Below are positions 55,485 through 64,000 of a DNA stretch of 64,000 nucleotides, in pieces (the first letter of the stretch is position 1; each line of letters opens with the position of its first letter). The notes under the pieces are model-generated. The model searched no databases. It was given only the letters and a program-made list of their open reading frames with translations, and was not told the DNA's origin. A program made the translations under genes and the position numbers. The stretch is from Isoetes taiwanensis. Its lineage: Eukaryota; Streptophyta; Lycopodiopsida; Isoetales; Isoetaceae. The DNA lies in NCBI GenBank assembly GCA_021234155.1, contig JAJEKV010000023.1, positions 7,912,009 to 7,976,008 on the forward strand, in the 5' to 3' direction.

Positions 55485-56690
55485 ATGTTCGTATTGATGA
55501 TGGATGGGCCACCCTTCGCGGTGGCATATTATTTTATGTGTATTGTTGCTAGTGTTAACATATATGCACGCTTCCGCCATATAGAATATCCCATAGAAGG
55601 CATGGGACGAATGATACATCCATGCCCTTCACTCGGACACTTGGCCATCACAAGTGGTTCCAGTCAGATGGAGGGCCTTCTCTTCGTGATAGAGTTGCCA
55701 TGAGAGGGGAATTTCCCGTATTTATATGATGGGAGCGTCGTATAGGTTCGAGGAACGTCGTAATGGTATCAGAGCCATGATCTCGACAGATTGATCATAG
55801 CACTGGCCATGTTCTGATTAGTTGGATCGATTAGTTCGTAGTGTAAGGAATCCCCCTAAATTCCTAGATAATATGCCCAAGTAGCTTAGTTGTGCGAGAA
55901 GTGAAATAATTAAGAAGAGAAATGTAGGAGAAAAAGGAGAGGCCATGTTGAGGTTTTGCCAGAAAGAGGTCACTTGCTCCCAGAGGCCATGAATTTTTGT
56001 AGAAAGCTCGGATGGACGCGAATTTTATGCCATTGCGTAGAGGACACTTGAATAGCTAAAAACCCATAAAAGCCCCATTGAGGGATGTAAAAAGTGCAAT
56101 ATTTTTAGGGTTTTCCTAAAAGTTGCGCTCACGTACATTTTTTGATTTACTTTTCAATTTTAAAATCTAAAAACATCTTGAGCGCAACTTATATGGCAAT
56201 AGCATATTTTGCCACCGTATAATAATTTTTATACTTAAAAAAGGGGGATTTGAACGCCCGTTTCTTTTCACTCACCACCGTCGCGAGATTTTGGAGCTAA
56301 CTCCTCCCCTGTTGCCTCCGCACTCCTGTCGTAGCCGAGTGCCGCCCTAACTCCTTCTCTACTATCCACCTTCACCTATGCCATGCCTCGTACCAAGCAA
56401 ACCAAGAGCGATGCTACTTGTACTGTACCACAACTTTTTGCAGAGCTAGGGTTCAACCTAGCAGGGGATACTAACAGGATTGACCTCATCCTTGACCAAT
56501 CAGCCCTCCGCTTTACCATGGATTCCATATACATTATCCCATGTTCTATCTTACGGACCGATTTCTGCATAAGCTCAACGCCATGGACGAAACTATACGC
56601 TTGTGCAGCAGCCAAGCCAAGTCTTGACCCTCACTCGATATTACCCTTCACAAATTGAGGCCCATCCATAGATGCTTACCACCATGCCAA
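55485..56690 (+). mobile_element. LTR-leader-gag unit, copy B
   Basis: It is the direct counterpart of 54017-55287, with primer-binding site at 55764-55776 and the short ORF start at 56383. It lacks about 60 bases present in A (near 54805-54870). Between the copies, 55288-55484 holds a purine-rich AGAGCCGGGGGTAGAA near 55427-55443 that could be a polypurine tract before the second LTR. The order LTR, leader, ORF, LTR, leader, ORF fits unequal recombination between LTRs. Confidence 0.6.
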
Positions 56691-56787
56691 GTTTTCTTGA
56701 GTTTGATGTATATGTTTTACATATTTCTTATACACATCTAGAACTCTGTTTTCCCTTGGGGTCAACCTCCGTTAAAATTCTATTGTG

Positions 56788-56840
56788 GGGACTTGAACCC
56801 TTGACCTCCTATCACCAAGCCAAACCCTTATCCAATACGG
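56788..56840 (-). repeat. SINE-like tRNA-derived fragment
   Basis: On the minus strand 56800-56788 reads GGGTTCAAGTCCC, a B-box match. It is preceded by GGCTTGGTGATAGGAGGTCA, the usual context in plant tRNA-derived SINEs. The ends are not defined. Confidence 0.4.
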
Positions 56841-57353
56841 TAAGCGTTCTTCCATTAAATATAGTTTTTCTCGTTTTACTCACCCATTATTAACTCTGTT
56901 TTCTATTTAAAATAGAAGACTCCCGCCTAGCAACTGTCTTTCACTAAACCAATGTTGTGGTCGCAACAAATCCGTCAGACTTGTGCAACCAGTGGTGGAA
57001 ACACCCAAAGGGTTCTTATTGTCATTGGGAAATGGTTCCGACGACCATATTATCGAGCTTTGTCGATGAAAGATGGAAGGAAATTCCCCTGAGCGAAATA
57101 AGCACTTCTAAGTTGGATTCTAATCCACTATCACCTCTGATATTCTTTAGGTGAATGCAATAATGTTAAGTTATCGACATTTCAAACCCAGAGCTTTAAC
57201 TATTTTCCCTAGTAGATGTTTGGGTAGCCATGACTTAATCTATACTAAATTCATGTACTTCGTATTGTACATTATTCGACTCCATATATTGGACATAAGT
57301 GGATGATTAAAGCACAACCATAGCTAACACTATTCTCTATATTGTTTATGCCA
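56841..57353. other. No feature seen
   Basis: A/T-rich DNA without motifs, ending at the T-run that marks the LINE poly(A) tail. Confidence 0.4.
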
Positions 57354-59322
57354 TTTTTTTTTTATGAATGTCGACCTTTATTACTCAAAAGAATACAAAG
57401 AGTACATGGGGGAATCAAAACCCAGTGGCGAAGATGTCCACTAGAGCAACACTACTCATCACATACATAACATAGAAAAGCAGAGAATAAATATCACCAT
57501 GAGAACAACTGTTTGCTATGAGTAGGTCTGAATCTGAAGATATTGCTCCCAAATGACACTCTTGACGTCATCCTTTAAGGAAGAACACTTGTACGCCTTC
57601 ACAATGTGACTACGAGCATTGTTAAGCACTTGCGCATTTGAAAAGACCTGTCCCTTGAAAATGAGGAGATTTCGTCTCTTCCAGATGGACCAGATGATCC
57701 AAACAGATGCTAAGTGGAAAGCCCTCTTTGCCAACTTGTCCCCATAGACTGACAATAGGACCTGCTGACTATTCAAGTCACAATGGAAAATACTCAAAAG
57801 CCACTGCCAAGCAAGTCGAACATGGTGACATAAGAAAAAGCAGTGCTCAATTGTCTCATCCCTCTGCATGCAAAGAGGGCAGATTACAGAGACTTATGAA
57901 CGAAATCGATGAACAACAGTGTTTACCCGCACGCATCTATGAGTGATCTGCCACCATAAAATAGATAGATGGAGCAATTTATCCCATACCCATCGCCAGA
58001 CTGCTTTACGATGAGGCTCACAGATAACTAAAGGCCACTTTGGCGATGGAGGCAACACTGCAGGATGAAGCAGGACCACATACATCGAGTGCACTAGGTG
58101 CTCCTCCTTAACACTGCCATGAACCACCCAGAGCTGGGGAGCCACGTCTTGTGGGTGTGGAGGAAGTGTAGCAGCTACTTTTTCCCAAATGCCACAGTCC
58201 CAACGAAGGAGGAGGAACTTCAATTTGAACTCATTCCATGTCAACAATCTTGCCTCATTATACCATGCAGATACCGTGAGCACACCTGCTGTTCGCCACC
58301 GACGTTGCGTCAATGGATGGACAGAAGAGACCAGGGGACAATCTGCCTGGCCGTCATCCAAAGGGATCCACCAGCAACTGGCTATAGGATCTGTATGGGC
58401 CATTGGATGGAACTGAAACAAAGTGCGCACAGTCTCCCAAGCAGCTAGCAACCCCTTGAGGAAAGGAGATGCATTAGGATATGGAGAAAGTGGATAGAAT
58501 AATGCTCATAGGAGGAGTGGCTTAATGGATGGAGAGCCAAAGGAAATGCACATCTGTAAAGACTGGTGAATGAGACGCAGACCTGGAGAATTATCAGCAT
58601 TATTTAGAATCTGCCATATGACCTTAGAAATCAGCACCTTGCTCTGGAGAAGAAAGTAAATCATCCCCAGCCCCCCACAAAGTTTAGGCATAATGCACTT
58701 CACCCAACTAATTTTAACATCAGCTCCTTCTTCAGTGCCACTCCAGATGAAGTTCCTAACAGTACGAACAATGAGCTGCATCTTTGTCTGCGTAGCTAGC
58801 AAGATGGATGCCATATAGACATGTGTACCACTCAGAACTGACTTTGCCACAGTTACACGACCAGCCATGGATAACTTAGCCGTGGACCACCAGAACAAAT
58901 GCCTTTCCAACCCCATAATAATGACATCCCACGCGTCTCCAGAAGACATGTGTATACCAACTGGAATGCCTAGAAGCCTAGTTGCCTTCCCATGCCTTCC
59001 ATGGAAATGCAACCACAGAAGGCGGCACTGGAGAGTCTAGGGCCCACAAGGTAGTACACTTTTGTCATCCCACAAAGATACCAGAGGCCAAAGAGAAACT
59101 GTCCAACAAGGAGATGGCATTCTGCAAATTCTGCTCATCAGCCATTAAGAACAAGAAAGTGTCATCTGCGTACTGATTACAAATCTCTTGTGGTGCCTTG
59201 ACTCGTCTCTTCCCAGAGAAGGAATTTCTAATGGCACAACCAACTAGAGACTGCCATGCAGTACTTCCTCCCTTCCCCCCCCCCCAGGCCATGGTTTTGA
59301 ATTTTATTCCATCACCCTTCAA
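57354..59322 (-). mobile_element. 5'-truncated plant LINE (RT C-terminal half to poly(A))
   Basis: The minus strand from 59322: ICNQYADDTFLFLMADEQNL (catalytic YADD near 59157-59177), GIPVGIHMSSGDAWDVIIMG, MAGRVTVAKSVLSGTHVYMA (58506-59012), and a zf-RVT region (58451-57894, VWDKLLHLSILWWQITHR). Then come DETIEHCFFLCHHVRLAWQW and IIWSIWKRRNLLIF (57869-57516). The tail is the A-run seen as ten T at 57354-57363. Frames change between the blocks. The endonuclease and most fingers are missing. Its 5' part, 58199 onward, lies in the tandem duplication. Confidence 0.8.
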
Positions 59323-59895
59323 TACTTATTCAAAACGGGCGTGCTCACTTTATATAATCACTTCACCATACATATTCCACAAGACATAGTGACTGCTTGC
59401 ATCGAGATTACCTATAGCTTTTAAAACTTTACTTAAGATTACCTAGAGCATAAACTTTAGTAGTTTCCTTGTACCAAACTCCATCGCCTATATGGGCAGC
59501 GATTATATGGCTGCACCACACATCTGCCAAGGTGACTATGGCCAACTCTTTGTTGGATTTGTTCTACCGTAACAATCTGATGGTATGCAACCATCGTTTA
59601 GTCACCTCCTTGTAGGATACCTAAATTTGGTTGGGGCAAAGTATTTCCAACCATTATTTTAATGCCTTAGAGTTATTAGGTCCATGAATAAGCTTATATA
59701 CCCCAAGGGATTATATAACTATCCCAAAGCTTAGTACCATTCAAGGACATATCAAGAAAAACCCCGTCTATTAAAAAGGTTCTTTATGAATTTATTGTTC
59801 ACCATGTTGTCCATAAAATTTGAAATTTTTCTCCCCCTGAGCTTTATATTAGACCTTTGAAGGGCTTTCAAGCCCCTTGCTGTCTAGGGAGCCGA
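58199..59895. repeat. Tandem duplication, unit 1 (1697 bp)
   Basis: Contains the LINE RT part (to 59322) plus about 570 bp of flanking DNA ending TGTCTAGGGAGCCGAC. Unit 2 at 59896-61592 is nearly identical, with a few single-base differences (for example CTCCAGATGAAG versus CCCCAGATGAAG). Confidence 0.95.
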
Positions 59896-61592
59896 CCCAA
59901 CGAAGGAGGAGGAACTTCAATTTGAACTCATTCCATGTCAACAATCTTGTCTCATTATACCATGCAGATACCGTGAGCACACCTGCTGTTCGCCACCGAC
60001 GTTGCGTCAATGGATGGACAGAAGAGACCAGGGGACAATCTGCCTGGCCGTCACCCAAAGGGATCCACCAGCAACTGGCTATAGGATCTGTATGGGCCAT
60101 TGGATGGAACTGAAACAAAGTGCGCACAGTCTCCCAAGCAGCTAGCAACCCCTTGAGGAAAGGAGATGCATTAGGATATGGAGAAAGTGGATAGAATAAT
60201 GCTCATGGGAGGAGTGGCTTAATGGATGGAGAGCCAAAGGAAATGCACATCTGTAAAGACTGGTGAATGAGACGCAGACCTGGAGAATTATCAGCATTAT
60301 TTAGAATCTGCCATATGACCTTAGAAATCAGCACCTTGCTCTGGAGAAGAAAGTGAATCATCCCCAGCCCCCCACAAAGTTTAGGCATAATGCACTTCAC
60401 CCAACTAATTTTAACATCAGCTCCTTCTTCAGTGCCACCCCAGATGAAGTTCCTAACAGTACGAACAATGAGCTGCATCTTTGTCTGCGTAGCTAGCAAG
60501 ATGGATGCCATATAGACATGTGTACCACTCAGAACTGACTTTGCCACAGTTACACGACCAGCCATGTATAACTTAGCCGTGGACCACCAGAACAAATGCC
60601 TTTCCAACCCCATAATAATGACATCCCACGCGTCTCCAGAAGACATGTGTATACCAACTGGAATGCCTAGAAGCCTAGTTGCCTTCCCATGCCTTCCATG
60701 GAAATGCAACCACAGAAGGCAGCACTGGAGAGTCTAGGGCCCACAAGGTAGTACACTTTTGTCATCCCACAAAGATACCAGAGGCCAAAGAGAAACTGTC
60801 CAACAAGGAGATGGCATTCTGCAAATTCTGCTCATCAGCCATTAAGAACAAGAAAGTGTCATCTGCGTACTGATTACAAATCTCTTGTGGTGCCTTGACT
60901 CGTCTCTTCCCAGAGAAGGAATTTCTAATGGCACAACCAACTAGAGACTGCCATGCAGTACTTCCTCCCTTCCCCCCCCCCCAGGCCATGGTTTTGAATT
61001 TTATTCCATCACCCTTCAATACTTATTCAAAACGGGCGTGCTCACTTTATATAATCACTTCACCATACATATTCCACAAGACATAGTGACTGCTTGCATC
61101 GAGATTACCTATAGCTTTTAAAACTTTACTTAAGATTACCTAGAGCATAAACTTTAGTAGTTTCCTTGTACCAAACTCCATCGCCTATATGGGCAGCGAT
61201 TATATGGCTGCACCACACGTCTGCCAAGGTGACTATGGCCAACTCTTTGTTGGATTTGTTCTACCGTAACAGTTTGATGGTATGCAACCATCGTTTAGTC
61301 ACCTCCTTGTAGGATACCTAAATTTGGTTGGGGCAAAGTATTTCCAACCATTATTTTAATGCCTTAGAGTTATTAGGTCCATGAATAAGCTTATATACCC
61401 CAAGGGATTATATAACTATCCCAAAGCTTAGTACCATTCAAGGACATATCAAGAAAAACCCCGTCTATTAAAAAGGTTCTTTATGAATTTATTGTTCACC
61501 ATGTTGTCCATAAAATTTGAAATTTTTCTCCCCCTGAGCTTTATATTAGACCTTTGAAGGGCTTTCAAGCCCCTTGCTGTCTAGGGAGCCGA
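59896..61592. repeat. Tandem duplication, unit 2
   Basis: Starts CCAACGAAGGAGGAGGAACT like unit 1 and ends TGTCTAGGGAGCCGAC. It therefore carries a second, further truncated copy of the LINE RT (minus 61019-60762, 60709-60203, 60148-59900), which is not an independent insertion. Confidence 0.95.
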
Positions 61593-63537
61593 CACAACAA
61601 TAGTCCATGGGATTGCAAAGGTCGTAGATCCAGAATCTATCCTCGCCGACCAGTAAAGAGCACCCCTCAAGTTATGGAACAAAAGTTGTGAAGAGAATAA
61701 CCTTCCCATCGAAGTGGCCTAAATATAATGAATAATGGTCCTTCAGTATTTTCTTCTTCTTTAATATATTTCTTATGTCTGTGGCCGATTTTTTGTTACC
61801 CCGGCCCTTGAAGTGTGTTGCTATCAACTCCAACATTACTCATCAATTGTACACCTGATACAACATATACAATTAACCATTTGTTTGTGACCTATCACTC
61901 CATAGGGTCACCAAATAACTTAACCCTTAAGATATTCTATAACCCGCTTTGTGGTCTTCTAAGACACTATTATGTGCCATATGATATAACAGTCTATGTT
62001 CCAAGGTCAGAGCATAGTTATGTGTTCAAATTCCCTTAGGTCTTTTAACCTGCATATCATTCGGGTTTATGATTTAACGTCGTCATAGACTTCAGCCATA
62101 GTCATGTCCTATTTTAGAAAGTGAGCCTTCTTAAGAATTGTGAACTAGTTAGAGTCATCAGAGTGCTTGCCCTGTGTTTTGTTTTCTTCCTAAATACCCA
62201 CGTCTAGTATAACCCGACCAATTATTTTTCTAACTACCCCAACTTGTATTGACATTCTAGCCCTATGTGTTCTAAATTACAACTTTGTGTAACCCATTGG
62301 GTTCAACTCTATCTGATCCAAGCGAGGATCATGTTTGATATCTAGCCTTCAGTGTATATGCAAGACATATTTGAGCTTTTAGCAGGTAACCATTATTCTC
62401 CACCGAACCAGAGATTGCACTATAGTACCATTCAACCCCACCATCTTGAGCTTTATTTTGTTGTATGTGCCATTTATTTAATGCCAACTACAACATCCTA
62501 CCTTCTTATTCATGTTTGCACATTTTTGAGGGACTCCAAACCCTTCAGTGCTAAGCTTGAGGTTCACATGTCCTCTCCGCATATCAGTCCATAGATTACT
62601 CAATCAAATTAAATATCTTACGTATACATTGTATGTATTGCTTTAACTTAGTTAAAACGTAACCTTGGTAGTTTCCCTAGAACAAAACCCATTGCCTATG
62701 TGCAATTATGATATGGTTGAACCACTGACTTGCCAAAATAATAGCGTCCCAACTCTATGTTGGAATTGCATAGGGTGCCTAAATTGTAATAGGGTTCAAC
62801 GGTAATTCCATTATTCCTTTAGTGCCTTATGGTACTTTCGTTATGTAAATATCAACCTTGTCTTCTCACAATTAACTTACTTTCATAGGTTATCATACCA
62901 ACTCTAACTTTTGATCCGTTCAAATGTTGTTGTCTTCAGACCCCACCATAAGATTATACATTTTGGATGCCCCCTTAGGGTTCTCTAGGCCATACTCGCT
63001 AAGCAGTGTGTACATCAAGCCAAGGGACCCTCATGCTTCCACGTAGGGGTCCAGTATTCCACCCCGAGGAATAAGGTAATTCTAGGAATATATGGACTAT
63101 TGGTCTATATAATCTCATCCTTCCACTCTATATATCTCGTCTTAATTCTTGTTTGGGCTTGGATTAGAGTATGAAAGTAATTAGCAAAGTCATCGTCATT
63201 CTCTTCTTCCATTATTGGACGGGATGTTTCTTACGTCATGCTATTCTCACACCCACTTGATACTCTTGGCTTATAACGCTGAGGTGTTCTTCAATGTGAC
63301 ATCAACATCTATGCTGGAGTTTCTCTGGTTATTTTCTCTAATTTAATTTTTTTTTAGGAAGTTGTACCTACCAAAAATAGTTAACTTCAAACAATTGAAA
63401 GAACTTGAATCCTTCCATTTCTTTTTATGCTTCTGGATTACGTGGTCCTATTGGGACTATACCATCCAAAAGCTACTCCGCGAGATACGAGACCACATTA
63501 CTAAGCCCATACCAGATTACCCTTGGAAAGATGCTCA
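61593..63537. other. Non-coding DNA with a diverged relative of the duplicated flank
   Basis: No gene is recognised. The stretch 62660-62840 (GGTAGTTTCCCTAGAACAAA, CCCATTGCCTATGTG, CCAACTCTATGTTGGAATTG, TTAGTGCCTTATGG) is a diverged copy of 59458-59680. Both may derive from one LTR or satellite-like sequence. Confidence 0.5.
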
Positions 63538-64000
63538 TAAGGAAGGAAGGAAGGAAGGAAGATATTTTTATCGTCCACAGAGACCAATCGGTCTATGGGA
63601 CCCAATACAAAAGTGCAGCAAGCGGATTACTACCCGAATTAAAAAACCCCCGCCCCGAAGGGTTTTCGATGGAAAAACCGTGGCAGCAATCAGCCTGCTG
63701 ACAAACTGTTCCAATATACGAAATGCAAAAACACACAAATATATACACTCATGTACCGTACCCATAGTGCCTGATCAGCGAGCAGCCAGGCGGGGGCAGA
63801 GGTGGGCTCGCAGATCCAGTACCTCCTGAATGTACGACCCCAGAGTCCGTACTGACGGTGTGTTCATCAGCAAATGTAGGGGCAAGTCCGGCTGTACTAA
63901 GAGAATGTATCTGACCCGGATCTGACTGAATGCTGGGCAACTCTGGAAAGTGTGAGACTCATCCTCAATGGCACCCGTTTGACAAAGACCGACAGAGCAC
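63538..64000 (-). mobile_element. LINE 3' end, related to the 51.5-kb LINE, cut by the window edge
   Basis: A (GGAA)n run at 63541-63560 (TTCC tail on minus) is followed by GACCAATCGGTC, the C/G-rich hairpin (AAAAACCCCCGCCCCGAAGG near 63643) and, from about 63830, the zinc-binding C-terminus on the minus strand (GAIEDESHTFQSCPAFSQIR; LGSYIQEVLDLRAHLCP). These match the LINE at 51505-53634 in order and sequence. The rest of the element lies beyond 64000. Confidence 0.85.

Noticed and set aside
56376-56615. Minus-strand open frame opposite the MPRTKQTK ORF
   Set aside because: It is antisense to the element ORF and is not conserved as a frame in copy A.
1-64000. CRISPR array, operons, bacterial ribosome-binding sites
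   Set aside because: The window is a spliced, transposon-rich plant nuclear sequence; no regularly spaced repeat-spacer structure was seen.

Overview
The window looks like nuclear DNA of a land plant with a large, transposon-rich genome. It holds spliced plant-type genes (a GNOM-like ARF-GEF exon, an Agenet/Tudor gene), PPR relics, Ty1-copia elements and several LINE families. The style of the LINEs, the DUF7869-like gene and the long introns suggest a fern or another seed-free vascular plant. That assignment is inference; no marker here fixes the species.

Layout. 1-9.0 kb: two degenerate, divergently oriented genes. One on the minus strand carries a DNA-methyltransferase-like domain. One on the plus strand belongs to the DUF7869 (GHTHxDID) type. 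Introns and intergenic DNA around them carry about 15 copies of a GC-cored palindrome (AAATTGGGCG / CGCCCAATTT). 9.07-9.41 kb: a minus-strand exon of a GNOM/GBF-type ARF-GEF. 10.0-10.86 kb: a 419-bp tandem duplication with an antisense tRNA-like (SINE-like) core. 11.15-16.05 kb: a nearly intact LINE with a perfect 14-bp target-site duplication. 17.8-20.4 kb: a decayed protein-kinase-like gene and an unrecognised gene. 22.7-25.9 kb: two minus-strand coding segments and a copia relic. 27-44 kb: layered retroelement relics, including an L1-like LINE with an RRM-type ORF1 that sits inside an older copia element. 44.2-44.8 kb: the first three exons of an Agenet-domain gene, with phases that fit exactly. 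48-49 kb: PPR relics. 50.7-51.5 kb: a coiled-coil gene relic cut by a 5'-truncated LINE (51.5-53.6 kb). 54-56.7 kb: a repeated LTR-leader-gag unit. 57.35-61.6 kb: another LINE, part of it in a recent 1.7-kb tandem duplication. 63.5-64 kb: the 3' end of a LINE related to the one at 51.5 kb.

Most of the sequence is transposon, and few genes are likely to be functional. The best candidates are the Agenet gene and perhaps the GNOM-like exon. The least explained structure is the left 9 kb: a methyltransferase-like and a DUF7869-like gene, back to back, with a family of palindromes packed into introns and flanks. It may be a large DNA transposon with its own modification gene. All splice sites, frames and family calls were read by eye, without alignment or database search.
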